64,000 nt of DNA from Flavobacteriales bacterium UBA6051 (GCA_002427735.1 DIYP01000014.1:186001-250000), one strand, 5' to 3'; shown: positions 41,700-50,466, counted from the first letter of the stretch. Translations and numbers: made by a program. Notes: generated by a model not told the origin, from the sequence alone.

Positions 41700-42911
41700 A
41701 TGACCTATGATGTGGCAATAATCGGAGGAGGAATCGTTGGAGCAGCAACGTTCTACAAGATGCAAACTAAATATCCAGACCTCAAAATAGTATTGTTTGA
41801 AAAAGAAGACATGCTCGCAGACCACCAAACGGGGCATAATTCTGGAGTTATCCATTCAGGGTTGTATTATAAGCCTGGTTCTTTAAAAGCGCAGAATTGT
41901 ATTAAAGGAAGGCATGAATTGGTTGCTTTTGCCAAAGAACACGGAATAGATCATGATGTATGTGGTAAAGTAGTAGTTGCTACTGATGAAAAAGAACTAC
42001 CACACTTGGACCGCATTTTTGAGACAGGGACGCAAAATGGTATTGAAGGCATCAAAAAATTGACAGGAGAAGAAGTCAAGGAATACGAACCGTTTGTGGA
42101 AGCGATCGCTGGAATTTTAGTGCCTGTTACTGGAATCATTGATTTTAGAGGAGCAACTGCAAAGATGGTAGAACTGGCGTTGCAGACTCAGCCGGAAAGT
42201 AAGCTTTGTTTAAAGCATGAAGTCTTGGATATTCAGAAAAAGAATAATACGTCTACACTGGTTACAAATAATGGAGATTTTGAAGCCAAACATCTTGTTT
42301 TTTGTGCAGGTCTACAAGCCGATCGAATGGCGAAAAAGGACGGCGTTAAGCTCAAAGAAAAGGTAGTTGGATTTAGAGGTGATTATTACGAGTTGACAGA
42401 ACAAGGGAAGCACAAAGTAAAGCACCTGATTTATCCTGTTCCGAATCCCGATTTCCCATTTTTAGGAGTTCATTTTACTCGAATGACCAACGGTGAAATA
42501 GAATGTGGTCCCAATGCCGTGTTTACCTTCAAACGAGAAGGGTACGGAAAAACAGATTTTTCATTCAGAGATAGTTGGGATGCGCTGACTTATGGAGGAA
42601 CATGGAAATTATTCTTTAAGAATATGCGATTTGGAATCAATGAATATCGACGAGCTTTCTCTAAGAAATTATTCCTCAAAACCTTGCAGCGAATGATTCC
42701 CTCATTGACCATGGATGATATCCGCCCAGGTCGGGCAGGAGTAAGGGCGTTATTGTTACGTCAGGATGGAGATACGCGAGATGACTTCCGAATTGAGTAC
42801 CACGGCAATGCCATTCATGTTTTGAACGCACCATCACCGGCGGCAACAGCTTCGCTTGCAATTGGTGGATATGTCACAGAAAAAGCAGAGGAACACTTCG
42901 GATTGAAGTAG
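41700..42911 (+). CDS. lhgO: L-2-hydroxyglutarate oxidase
   Basis: A 403-aa FAD-dependent oxidase of the DadA/GlpD fold, converting L-2-hydroxyglutarate to 2-oxoglutarate. The dinucleotide-binding GGGIVGAATF (residues about 9-18), HNSGVIHSGLYYKPGSLKA (about 48-66) and the later GPNAVF and RPGRAGVRALL motifs match LhgO closely, including length. It works at the cytoplasmic membrane, feeding electrons to quinone or oxygen. Single gene between two convergent or divergent neighbours. Confidence 0.93.
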   Translation: MTYDVAIIGGGIVGAATFYKMQTKYPDLKIVLFEKEDMLADHQTGHNSGVIHSGLYYKPGSLKAQNCIKGRHELVAFAKEHGIDHDVCGKVVVATDEKELPHLDRIFETGTQNGIEGIKKLTGEEVKEYEPFVEAIAGILVPVTGIIDFRGATAKMVELALQTQPESKLCLKHEVLDIQKKNNTSTLVTNNGDFEAKHLVFCAGLQADRMAKKDGVKLKEKVVGFRGDYYELTEQGKHKVKHLIYPVPNPDFPFLGVHFTRMTNGEIECGPNAVFTFKREGYGKTDFSFRDSWDALTYGGTWKLFFKNMRFGINEYRRAFSKKLFLKTLQRMIPSLTMDDIRPGRAGVRALLLRQDGDTRDDFRIEYHGNAIHVLNAPSPAATASLAIGGYVTEKAEEHFGLK

Positions 42912-42913
42912 TC

Positions 42914-43963
42914 CTATAGTTTTTTTCCAATCCTGCCTTTTTCTGAGAGAAGTATTGCGATTGATCTCGTTTGCTCAAATTGAGACATTATGATGATCAT
43001 AGCAACAGTAATAGGAACGCACAAGAGCATTCCAACAATTCCCCAAATGCTTCCCCAAATCGCAAGTGATAAGATTGCAACGAGCGGACTAATGTTGAGC
43101 GTATTTCCCATTAACTTAGGTTCTACGAAGCTCCCAACAAGCATTGCAACTGTTCCAACACCAAATAATATGATTAGGAAAGGAACAAATTCTCCAAATT
43201 GAATTAATGAGAAAAGCGCTGGCATCAATGTTCCAAGGATAGGACCAACCGATGGAATGAAATTGAAAATAAAAATCAGGAAAGCCCAAAAAAGAGGAGA
43301 CTCAATGCCAACTCCCAATAGAATAAAATAACTACAAACGGTCGTTATAAGGCTAATTAAGGACTTGAGGCTGATATAACTCGACATGGATTTGTCCACT
43401 TTGCGCGCGGTCTCAGAAAAGTTATGAAAACGCTCTTTATCTGTAAAGATTAGTTTCGCCTTTTGTGTAAAAAGATTTTCTTCTACGAATAAGAAAACTG
43501 CGTAGAAAATGATCATTACCATATTCCCCAGAATATCAGATAGAGAGTTGAGTAATGACTGGAGGTACTGCGAAAAGTCCAGTTTCTGCTCAAAATTGAT
43601 GATCTCTTCCTGGATGTCAATATTGAATAATTCATTGATCCGCTGAGCGACGACCTGCAAATTCGATACATACTGTTCATAGGAAAGGCTCAGGTTCTCA
43701 ATATTTGTGATCAGTACGCGTGCGATGACCACTAACATCCCAAAAATCAGAAAGGAAGCCAGAATGGTCTTGATCCATTTCGGAATGTAATCGTGAATGA
43801 ACTGAACTTTATCAATCAGGTTTCTCAGCTTCTTGACCACGAACCATATAAGCAATGCAAATATGAATGGAAGAATGATCGACTTGCCATAGACCAACGC
43901 AGCAATTGTAAGCGTAATTGATATGAGCCAGGAAGTGGTTGTGTTTAGACGCATCAGTCTCAA
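42914..43963 (-). CDS. AI-2E family (PerM-like) membrane permease
   Basis: A 349-aa integral membrane protein with about eight helices and the AI-2E superfamily signature near the C-terminus (IPSVGPILGTLMPALFSL, then GSFVEPKLMGNTLNISPL, then GIVGMLLCVPI). Members include proton-driven sodium exporters and putative autoinducer-2 exporters, so the transported species is unknown. The central part is a soluble helical stretch. Three bases from the convergent lhgO stop; 35 bases from the next gene upstream. Confidence 0.9.
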   Translation of the reverse strand: MRLMRLNTTTSWLISITLTIAALVYGKSIILPFIFALLIWFVVKKLRNLIDKVQFIHDYIPKWIKTILASFLIFGMLVVIARVLITNIENLSLSYEQYVSNLQVVAQRINELFNIDIQEEIINFEQKLDFSQYLQSLLNSLSDILGNMVMIIFYAVFLFVEENLFTQKAKLIFTDKERFHNFSETARKVDKSMSSYISLKSLISLITTVCSYFILLGVGIESPLFWAFLIFIFNFIPSVGPILGTLMPALFSLIQFGEFVPFLIILFGVGTVAMLVGSFVEPKLMGNTLNISPLVAILSLAIWGSIWGIVGMLLCVPITVAMIIIMSQFEQTRSIAILLSEKGRIGKKL

Positions 43964-43998
43964 AAATAATGATTATTCACCTTGGGAATGCGCAACTA

Positions 43999-44403
43999 TC
44001 AATTCAAACCAAGAAAACGATACTCTATATTGAGTTTACCAGATGCATTGTCTCGCGGTTTAAAGTCGAGAAGGCAAGTGTCAGAATACCAGTCTCCTTT
44101 ATAGATGTAATCAACCTCTTTTCCTTTAAGTGCTATGCTATGAACAAGTCCTTCAGGATTTGAAACAAGTACGTCAAAAATACCAGAAGCTGTACCAGTG
44201 ATTTCTATTTCGATACTGAAAATATTCTTTTGCTGCTGGCCTTTGATTAATGTTAGTTGCTCTGGTTGTGACAAATCAATTTTTTCCGTTCTTAATTCAT
44301 TATTCAAATAGGTCGGGCGAATGAATTTTACATACGCAAAGTAGCCAATAACGATAATAAGAACGCTAATGATAAGTGTGACTACAGGTAATTTTCGCTT
44401 CAT
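43999..44403 (-). CDS. Small single-span membrane protein
   Basis: A 134-aa protein with one N-terminal hydrophobic helix (about 8-26) that looks uncleaved, followed by a beta-rich exported domain ending YRFLGLN. No family recognised. A minus-strand TACATTTG at 44428-44435 upstream of its ATG resembles a -7 element, so it probably has its own promoter and may be followed in the same transcript by the permease gene. Confidence 0.55.
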   Translation of the reverse strand: MKRKLPVVTLIISVLIIVIGYFAYVKFIRPTYLNNELRTEKIDLSQPEQLTLIKGQQQKNIFSIEIEITGTASGIFDVLVSNPEGLVHSIALKGKEVDYIYKGDWYSDTCLLDFKPRDNASGKLNIEYRFLGLN

Positions 44404-44521
44404 GTTTATTTGCTTGTATAGCGTTTACAAATGTATTGTTTTCCTGCATTTATCGAGGGTGTTTATAGAGAGGATTAGGCAGGATTTTCCAGTGTGAAAA
44501 ATATTTTTTTCTAAAAAAGTC

Positions 44522-44553
44522 TTGTTTAATCAAAAACAAATTCTGAACATTTG
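44522..44553 (+). promoter_or_regulatory. Candidate promoter of the methionine unit
   Basis: TTG (44522-44524), 21 bases, AACATTTG (44546-44553), one mismatch to TAnnTTTG, placed about 30 bases before the riboswitch. A second, poorer box (TCAATTTG) follows at about 44559. Confidence 0.4.
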
Positions 44554-44584
44554 TGTCATCAATTTGCCACGACGGTGGATCTTG

Positions 44585-44723
44585 ATTTATAAAGAAGAGG
44601 TGAGAGACAGGCTCTATGACCCTCTGGCAACCAACTTTAAGTCGATTCTGAAAGGATGAGATTGGAAAACCGGTGCCAATTCCTGATTCCAAATCCCAAA
44701 AGATGGGATGGAAGAATATAAAT
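44585..44723 (+). ncRNA. SAM-I (S-box) riboswitch
   Basis: All S-box landmarks are visible. P1 is ATTTATA (44585-44591) with TATAAAT (44717-44723). P2 starts GAGGTGAGAGAC, with the kink-turn, and closes with CCCTC; the conserved GGCAACC follows. P3 is CCAA..TTGG, then GGTGCCAATTCCTG, then P4 TTCCAAATCCC/GGGATGGAA. It lies upstream of metX, hom and metZ-type genes, the usual targets. SAM binding should lower expression. No classic terminator abuts P1, because a short ORF and about 150 bases intervene before metX. Confidence 0.88.
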
Positions 44724-44732
44724 GAAAAGAGC

Positions 44733-44840
44733 ATGAAAAACGTTAAGCTAAGTTCAGAGAGTTTGAGTAGTCGATCAACCCTAGATCGCTTGTATATGTG
44801 TCATTGGTCTGTGATGTCAGATCATTGTTGTTGCTGTTAG
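44733..44840 (+). CDS. Leader peptide ending in four Cys codons
   Basis: Between the riboswitch and metX an ATG at 44733 opens 35 codons. The peptide starts MKNVKLSSESL and ends YMCHWSVMSDHCCCC, with codons TGT-TGT-TGC-TGT just before TAG 44838-44840. Sulfur residues make up 8 of 35. The Cys codons lie in the 5' arm of a hairpin (ATTG..GTTGC with GCAAT-CAAT, 44824-44849), so a ribosome stalled on them would change folding downstream. That is the logic of a cysteine attenuator. A second hairpin, TCACCC-TTTTC-GGGTGA (44862-44878), follows just before metX. No SD sequence is visible. Confidence 0.6.
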   Translation: MKNVKLSSESLSSRSTLDRLYMCHWSVMSDHCCCC

Positions 44841-44861
44841 GCAATCAATAGCACATGGTTT

Positions 44862-44890
44862 TCACCCTTTTCGGGTGATATTCTTCAATT
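44862..44890 (+). terminator. Hairpin before metX, possible attenuator
   Basis: TCACCC and GGGTGA form a 6-bp stem with loop TTTTC, followed by a moderately U-rich stretch (TATTCTTC). It could be the terminator or the start-codon-blocking part of the leader; its U-tract is too interrupted to be sure. Confidence 0.4.
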
Positions 44891-44904
44891 CAAACTTCGA
44901 AAAA

Positions 44905-45990
44905 ATGTATTCAGAAATAAAATTGGCGTCACTGCGCCTTGAAAGTGGTGAAATATTAAATGAACCAACGATTGGGTTCCATACTTACGGGAAGCTAAAT
45001 GCTCGAAAGAGCAATGTCATTTGGGTTTGTCATGGTTTAACCGCAAACAGTGATGTATTGGATTGGTGGGAAGGGCTTTTTGGGAATAATGCACTGTTCA
45101 ACGAAGATGAACACTTCATTGTTTGCGCAAATGCCTTAGGTTCTTGTTATGGAACGACAGGTCCCATTACACCAAAAGAAGGTGAGACAGCTCAATTAGA
45201 TAGATTTCCTTTGGTGACAACCCGCGATCAGGCAATGGCTCATCAAGCTTTATTTGAAGCATTAGAGCTCGAGCAAATCCATGTATTGATTGGAGCATCA
45301 TTGGGAGGCCAGCAGGCTTTGGAGTGGTCCATATTGAATGAACAAGTAACTAGAAACCTTTTTCTGGTGGCAACTAATGCACGTCATTCTGCATATGGAA
45401 TCGCATTTAATGAAAGTCAACGGTTAGCTATAAAAACAGATCCTACATATGGAAACGGACAGTTAGATGGGGGAAAGGAAGGGTTGATTGCGGCTCGAAG
45501 CATCGCTATGTTGAGTTACAGAACCTACGAAGGTTATGTGAAGACGCAGACAGAAAAGGAAAATGATCGTTCATCTGAGTTTAGAGCAAGTAGTTATCAG
45601 CAGTATCAGGGAGAAAAATTAGCGAATCGCTTTGATGCCTATGCATATGTTGCACTTACACATGCTATGGATAGTCATAACGTTGCTAGAGGAAGGGACT
45701 CCATTAGCCAAGCACTCCATAAAGTGAAGGCGAATACGTTAGTTGTTGGTGTTTCCACTGATCAGCTTTTTCCAACTAGTGAACAAAAGTTTCTGGCAAC
45801 GCATATTCCTAATGCTGACTATGTTGAGATTAACTCCGAGTTTGGGCACGATGGATTTCTCATTGAGACCGATCAATTGAAGGCGGTAATGCGTGATTTC
45901 TTAAATGAAAATTATCGTCAGATTCGGCCAACAGTTTTCAAAACAACAATTAAGAAAAATCAATTAATGAACCTCGTGGCAACTATTTAG
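44905..45990 (+). CDS. metX: Homoserine O-acetyltransferase
   Basis: From ATG 44905 (the longer frame begins at a GTG inside the attenuator hairpin) a 361-aa alpha/beta-hydrolase acyltransferase. It activates homoserine with acetyl-CoA, the first committed step to methionine. Nucleophile elbow GASLGGQQALEW near 145-156, HAMDSHNVARG before the C-terminal part, acid in STDQLFPTSEQ and His in FGHDGFL. N-terminal GKLNARKSNVIWVCHGLT is typical. It is the first enzyme gene after the SAM riboswitch and Cys leader; hom follows after 19 bases. Close homologues use acetyl-, some succinyl-CoA. Confidence 0.92.
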   Translation: MYSEIKLASLRLESGEILNEPTIGFHTYGKLNARKSNVIWVCHGLTANSDVLDWWEGLFGNNALFNEDEHFIVCANALGSCYGTTGPITPKEGETAQLDRFPLVTTRDQAMAHQALFEALELEQIHVLIGASLGGQQALEWSILNEQVTRNLFLVATNARHSAYGIAFNESQRLAIKTDPTYGNGQLDGGKEGLIAARSIAMLSYRTYEGYVKTQTEKENDRSSEFRASSYQQYQGEKLANRFDAYAYVALTHAMDSHNVARGRDSISQALHKVKANTLVVGVSTDQLFPTSEQKFLATHIPNADYVEINSEFGHDGFLIETDQLKAVMRDFLNENYRQIRPTVFKTTIKKNQLMNLVATI

Positions 45991-46009
45991 TCACACAATA
46001 ATTAAAGAA

Positions 46010-47263
46010 ATGAACAAGAAATTAACGATAGGATTAGTAGGCTTTGGATGTGTAGGATCAGGCCTCTATGAAGTGCTTAATAAGTCGAAATTAATTGACG
46101 CACAAATCAAGACAATTGTCGTCAAAGACAAAAACAAGAAAAGACCACTACCTGAAGATCATTTTTCTTATGATGTTAGCGACATCTTAAAGGACGAAGA
46201 AATTAACGTAGTTGTCGAACTAATCAATGATAGTGATGCTGCATATGAAATCGTTCGATCTGCATTTAATGCTGGAAAAGCCGTTGTGTCAGCCAATAAG
46301 AAACTGATCGCAGAACACCTTGATGAGTTATTGAATCTAGCGAAGGAAAATGAAGTTTCGTTTTTATATGAAGGTGCAGTGGCTGGCTCCATTCCAGTTT
46401 TAAGAAATCTTGAAGAGTACTACAATAATGACTCACTTACTTCCATTGAAGGAATAACAAATGGCACGACCAATTATATTCTCACACGATCAAACCACGG
46501 CGTCGATTATTCAACAGCGTTAAAAGAAGCGCAAGAACTTGGGTTTGCTGAAATCGATCCAACGTTAGATGTTGACGGTTATGATTCGAAGTATAAACTG
46601 GTTCTTCTGTTAAAGCACGCTTTTGGATTGAGTGTACCTCCAGAAGAGGTAGTGAATATTGGGATAAGAAATGTCACTAAGCATGAAGTAGCTTACGCAA
46701 GAGAAAAGGGGTACCGTATTAAACTATTATCTCGCGCCGAAAAAGTGAAAGATCGGGTAGTTGGTTTTGTCGCTCCGCAGTTTGTGTCAAGAGAGCATTC
46801 AGCATTTGAAGTAAATAATGAGTTCAATGCGGTTATTGTTGAGGCGCTTTTTTCAGATAAGCAGTTGTTTATTGGTAAGGGAGCTGGAAGTTACCCTACT
46901 GCAAGTGCTGTTCTTTCCGACGTTTCGGCTTTAAAGTTCGATTACGCTTATGAATACAGAAAGTCGGAGGAAGGAAAAACGTTGACATTCACGAAAGACT
47001 TCTTTGTGAAAATATACTTAGGATCTCCTTTTATCGAAGCCATTAATGAGATACCATTTTACCAGATTGATGAGGTTTACCAAAGTGAGGATTATGCTTA
47101 CCAGACCGGTTGGGTGAGATTCAGTGAATTGGAACAGTTCAATTTTAATCAACGGAAAGAGCTTTCATTAATCGTTTTGCCAGAGCCAATAACATCGGGA
47201 GAACAATTAATCAAAAAATCAAAAGAACGTAAGTTCGCGTTACTAGAAACAAGTATTGTATAA
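46010..47263 (+). CDS. hom: Homoserine dehydrogenase
   Basis: A 417-aa NAD(P)-dependent enzyme reducing aspartate semialdehyde to homoserine, substrate of MetX. Rossmann GFGCVGSGLYEVL at the N-terminus, SANKKLIAEH near 94-103, NGTTNYILT near 151-159, and the signature GFAEIDPTLDVDGYDSKYK near 178-196 are all present; an ACT-like regulatory tail is shorter than in classical Hom. It lacks an aspartokinase fusion. Being inside the SAM-regulated unit, it gives methionine synthesis a dedicated homoserine supply, separate from any thrA-type enzyme elsewhere. Confidence 0.92.
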   Translation: MNKKLTIGLVGFGCVGSGLYEVLNKSKLIDAQIKTIVVKDKNKKRPLPEDHFSYDVSDILKDEEINVVVELINDSDAAYEIVRSAFNAGKAVVSANKKLIAEHLDELLNLAKENEVSFLYEGAVAGSIPVLRNLEEYYNNDSLTSIEGITNGTTNYILTRSNHGVDYSTALKEAQELGFAEIDPTLDVDGYDSKYKLVLLLKHAFGLSVPPEEVVNIGIRNVTKHEVAYAREKGYRIKLLSRAEKVKDRVVGFVAPQFVSREHSAFEVNNEFNAVIVEALFSDKQLFIGKGAGSYPTASAVLSDVSALKFDYAYEYRKSEEGKTLTFTKDFFVKIYLGSPFIEAINEIPFYQIDEVYQSEDYAYQTGWVRFSELEQFNFNQRKELSLIVLPEPITSGEQLIKKSKERKFALLETSIV

Positions 47264-47273
47264 AACCAATTGT

Positions 47274-47678
47274 ATGAATTTGAACCTACAAAGAGTAGAA
47301 GAACCATTTGTTTTTAAGGTGACGAATCAAGAGGGAATTGACACCTGGATTGATGCAAATACGGCCATTGGTGGTCAGGGAAAAGGTTTGCGCCCGATGG
47401 AGCTTGTTGCTAGTGGTCTAGCCGGATGTGTAGCTATTGATGTATTGTTAATTTTTAAAAAGCAACGAATAAGCTCTAATGATTTTGAAATAGAAATTAA
47501 TGCAAAACGCAAAGATGAAGTTCCGTCGCCATTTGAACATATCGAGCTTATATTTAAGTTGGACAGGGCTATCGATAAAGAGAAACTTGGAAAGAACATC
47601 CAATTGGTTTTTGATAAGTACTGTTCTGTTGCAGCATCTCTTGACAACAAAATCAATTTAACCTATCAAATTAAGTAG
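47274..47678 (+). CDS. OsmC-like thiol peroxidase family protein
   Basis: From ATG 47274, a 134-aa OsmC/Ohr-fold protein (the TTG 47256 frame would overlap hom). Two redox Cys, in SGLAGCVAIDV and DKYCSVAASL, match the peroxidatic and resolving positions of the family, and ASGLAGC is the classic motif. OsmC proteins reduce hydroperoxides. Its place between hom and the sulfhydrylase gene (1 base from the latter) suggests handling of thiols or protection of sulfide/persulfide chemistry, which is inference. Confidence 0.85.
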   Translation: MNLNLQRVEEPFVFKVTNQEGIDTWIDANTAIGGQGKGLRPMELVASGLAGCVAIDVLLIFKKQRISSNDFEIEINAKRKDEVPSPFEHIELIFKLDRAIDKEKLGKNIQLVFDKYCSVAASLDNKINLTYQIK

Positions 47679-47679
47679 T

Positions 47680-48837
47680 ATGCGACCAGAAACGAAAGCA
47701 ATCCGCATTCAAAGCGATCGTTCCAATAATAACGAGCATTCTGTTCCTTTGTATCTCACCAGCAGTTACGTTTTTGATGATGCTGAAGATATGCGATCTC
47801 AGTTTGCTGAAGAACGCGAAGGACATATTTATTCGCGTTATGCCAACCCGAATGTTGAAGAGTTTATCCAAAAGATGGCGGCCTTGGAAGGTGCGGAAAA
47901 TGGTTGGGCAACTGCAACGGGAATGGCTGCAGTATTTACCTTTTTTGGTGCTGTGCTATCTTCTGGAGATCATGTTGTATCTTGTCGTTCCGTTTTTGGA
48001 TCCACGCACAAACTGTTGACAGAGATCCTGCCAAAATGGAATATTGACTGCAATTATGTCGATTACGATGACTATGATGGTTTTGAGGCAGCCATTCACG
48101 ACAATACAAAGGCAGTATACATTGAAACTCCGAGCAATCCGGGGCTGGATATCATTGACGTCAGGAGACTCTCTGCCATATGCAAACGCAAAAATGTTTT
48201 GCTTGTTGTTGATAATTGTTTTGCCACACCTTTGATTCAACAGCCTATTTCCTTGGGGGCTGATGTTACCATTCACTCGGCTACAAAATACATTGATGGT
48301 CAGGGAAGAACGTTGGGAGGAGTTATACTGGGAACCAATGAATTGATTCAACAAGTCAAAGCATTTGCAAGACATACTGGTCCGGCGTTGAGCCCGTTCA
48401 ACGCATGGGTGCTATCAAAGTCTCTGGAAACATTAGATGTTCGATTAGAACGCCATTGCAAGAACGCATTTGAAGTAGCTAAGCGGTTAGAAAGTCATTC
48501 TGCGATTAGCAAGGTGAAATACCCTTTTTTAGAATCGCACCAGCAGTATAAAATTGCAAAGGAACAGATGCGTTATGGTGGGGGAATTGTCACCTTTGAA
48601 CTCAAGTCTGGATTAGAGGGTGGAAAGGCCTTTCTGAATCGTTTAAAATTATTCTCATTAACGGCAAATCTTGGAGATGTTCGAAGTATTGCAACGCACC
48701 CTGCTTCTACGACACATTCTAAGCTTTCTCCGGAACAGCGATTAGAAGTTGGTATTTCCAATGGTCTTGTGCGTTTGTCCATTGGTTTGGAGCATTTGGA
48801 AGATATTTGGGAAGATCTTCAACAGGCACTTGATTGA
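47680..48837 (+). CDS. metZ: PLP-dependent O-acyl-homoserine sulfhydrylase (MetZ type)
   Basis: A 385-aa cystathionine-gamma-synthase-family enzyme. The pyridoxal lysine is in HSATKYIDGQGRTLGG; SRYANPNVEEF, ATGMAAVFTFF and IETPSNPG are the standard PLP and substrate motifs. The YIDGQGR sequence after the Lys is typical of MetZ enzymes, which make homocysteine directly from sulfide and an O-acyl-homoserine; with metX adjacent the substrate is likely O-acetylhomoserine. A cystathionine gamma-synthase role cannot be excluded. Last biosynthetic gene of the SAM-riboswitch unit. Confidence 0.87.
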   Translation: MRPETKAIRIQSDRSNNNEHSVPLYLTSSYVFDDAEDMRSQFAEEREGHIYSRYANPNVEEFIQKMAALEGAENGWATATGMAAVFTFFGAVLSSGDHVVSCRSVFGSTHKLLTEILPKWNIDCNYVDYDDYDGFEAAIHDNTKAVYIETPSNPGLDIIDVRRLSAICKRKNVLLVVDNCFATPLIQQPISLGADVTIHSATKYIDGQGRTLGGVILGTNELIQQVKAFARHTGPALSPFNAWVLSKSLETLDVRLERHCKNAFEVAKRLESHSAISKVKYPFLESHQQYKIAKEQMRYGGGIVTFELKSGLEGGKAFLNRLKLFSLTANLGDVRSIATHPASTTHSKLSPEQRLEVGISNGLVRLSIGLEHLEDIWEDLQQALD

Positions 48838-48888
48838 AATCTTGTATTTCCTTTCTTGCGCAGTCATTCTTGCTGTCATTTTTAAATG

Positions 48889-48896
48889 TATCTTTG
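48889..48896 (+). promoter_or_regulatory. -7 element for the FKBP pair
   Basis: TATCTTTG, nine bases before ATG 48906, with a TTG 16 bases upstream. It lies inside the longer reading frame, favouring the ATG start and separating this transcript from metZ. Confidence 0.5.
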
Positions 48897-48905
48897 ACGA
48901 AATTT

Positions 48906-49514
48906 ATGACAACAATGACAGATGAATTAGAAGCTGTAAGTTATTGCGTGGGAATGAGCCTTGGCGGTAGCTTGATGCAACAAGATCTTAAAGGAATTTC
49001 AACGCAGGCAATGGCGCAGGCAATTCAGGATACTTTTGATGGGAAAGAGTTACGCTATTCACCTGAGGAGGCGAATGCAATAATTCAGAAGTTTCTGAGT
49101 GCAAAAAACGAAGAGAAGTATAAGGTAAATAAAGAAGCTGGAGAAAAGTTTTTAGCGGAAAATGCAACGAAAGAGGGAGTTCAAGTTACAGATAGTGGAC
49201 TTCAATATGAAATCATTGAAGCTGGGTCAGGTGATAAGCCAAGTGCTACGAGTCAAGTAACCGTTCATTATCATGGTACGTTAACGGATGGAACGGTATT
49301 CGACAGCTCGATTGATCGTGGGCAGCCAGCAACTTTTGGTGTTAATCAGGTGATCCCAGGATGGACAGAGGCCCTTCAGTTAATGCCAAAAGGAGCGAAG
49401 TACAGATTGTACATTCCTCAAAATCTAGCTTATGGAACGAGCCCTCATCCAGGAGGTCCAATCGAACCATATATGGCACTTATTTTTGATGTTGAATTGA
49501 TAGAAATAGCATAA
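48906..49514 (+). CDS. FKBP-type peptidyl-prolyl isomerase, MIP-like
   Basis: From ATG 48906 (the 24 residues possible upstream overlap a promoter) a 202-aa protein with an FKBP_N dimerisation helix region (EAVSYCVGMSLGGSLMQ to about 75) and an FKBP catalytic domain (VTVHYHGTLTDGTVFDSS, QVIPGWTEALQLM, GAKYRLYIPQNLAYG). The catalytic residues Y, D, F, V, I and W are all there. Without a signal peptide it appears cytoplasmic, unusual for MIP-like enzymes. It overlaps the next FKBP gene by one base. Confidence 0.87.
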   Translation: MTTMTDELEAVSYCVGMSLGGSLMQQDLKGISTQAMAQAIQDTFDGKELRYSPEEANAIIQKFLSAKNEEKYKVNKEAGEKFLAENATKEGVQVTDSGLQYEIIEAGSGDKPSATSQVTVHYHGTLTDGTVFDSSIDRGQPATFGVNQVIPGWTEALQLMPKGAKYRLYIPQNLAYGTSPHPGGPIEPYMALIFDVELIEIA

Positions 49515-50446
49515 TGAAAAAGTGGTTATTATTTGCTCCGGTAGCACTGGTTTTGTTTTCATGCGGTGGAGGAGAAGAAGAAGTAGTGGCCGATGAGCCT
49601 CTAAATTTGGAGTCGTTTGAAGATCGTTTGGGATACGTATTGGGTTCGCTTAATGCTCAGTCGATTTTGCGCAGTGGTCCACGTATGTCTGAACTGGATA
49701 AAGATCTCGTTGCAGAAGGATTCAGCATGAACTTGAATGAAAAAGATTGTTCAGAATGTGAGGACGTTATGCTCGATTTTATGGGACCTTATTATCAGGA
49801 TTTTGATACTACGCATCTTGAAGCGGGATCAAAATGTGTGGGACGCCAAAGTGCTTTTGCATTTTATAAAGATATGGTTCGAATGGGCGGTGTTGATAAG
49901 ATGAACATGGAGATGGTAAAAGCTGGCTTTAAGCTTGGAATGAATCAAAATGATACGTTGATTGATGAAGCTGAACGAAGAGAAATGGTCGGTAACTTTA
50001 TCATGGATCTAAATGTAATTGCTGGTCAGAACATGTTAGATCAGGCGAAAACAATTTCCGGAGCACAAGTATTTGACAACGGTGTTGTAATGGAAGTCCT
50101 TGAAGAAGGAAACGGTGGTATGCCTGGACCTACCGACGATGTCGAAGTAGAGTACATTTTGACCAATGCATTCGGTGATACTGTTCAGAGCAGTTATGAT
50201 ATGAAAAAAGCCACTGGGAACATGGATCCTGTTGCACTGAGCTTGAATGGAGGGGTAATACCTGGATGGTCGTTCATTGTTCCAAAAATGAAGAAAGGTG
50301 GAAAGTATCGCGTGTACATTCCATGGGATCTTGCTTACGGTGAACAGCAAGGTAAGGAGTCGCTTTGTTTCTTTATTGAATTGGTGAATTATGGACCTCA
50401 AGGATCTTTATTCACACCTCAGATGCCGATGGGACAGCCTCAGTAG
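49514..50446 (+). CDS. FKBP-type isomerase-like lipoprotein
   Basis: A 310-aa lipoprotein (lipobox VLFSC followed by GGGEEE, an acidic stretch). Two FKBP_N-like helical halves (FEDRLGYVLGSLNAQSIL; CVGRQSAFAFYKDMVRMGG) precede a reduced FKBP domain (VEVEYILTNAFGDTVQSS, GGVIPGWSFIVPKMKKG, YRVYIPWDLAYGEQQ). Several binding-pocket positions differ from active FKBPs, so it may act more as a chaperone. It is probably co-translated with the previous gene (ATAATG junction) and ends in a strong terminator. Confidence 0.82.
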   Translation: MKKWLLFAPVALVLFSCGGGEEEVVADEPLNLESFEDRLGYVLGSLNAQSILRSGPRMSELDKDLVAEGFSMNLNEKDCSECEDVMLDFMGPYYQDFDTTHLEAGSKCVGRQSAFAFYKDMVRMGGVDKMNMEMVKAGFKLGMNQNDTLIDEAERREMVGNFIMDLNVIAGQNMLDQAKTISGAQVFDNGVVMEVLEEGNGGMPGPTDDVEVEYILTNAFGDTVQSSYDMKKATGNMDPVALSLNGGVIPGWSFIVPKMKKGGKYRVYIPWDLAYGEQQGKESLCFFIELVNYGPQGSLFTPQMPMGQPQ

Positions 50447-50466
50447 TTGAATATTATGAAATAAAA

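Noticed and set aside
44875..44904. GTG start for metX inside the hairpin
   Set aside because: It adds ten residues not typical of MetX; ATG 44905 gives the usual N-terminus.
48834..48905. Longer FKBP frame overlapping metZ
   Set aside because: A -7 element lies in it and the ATG at 48906 fits the FKBP_N domain.
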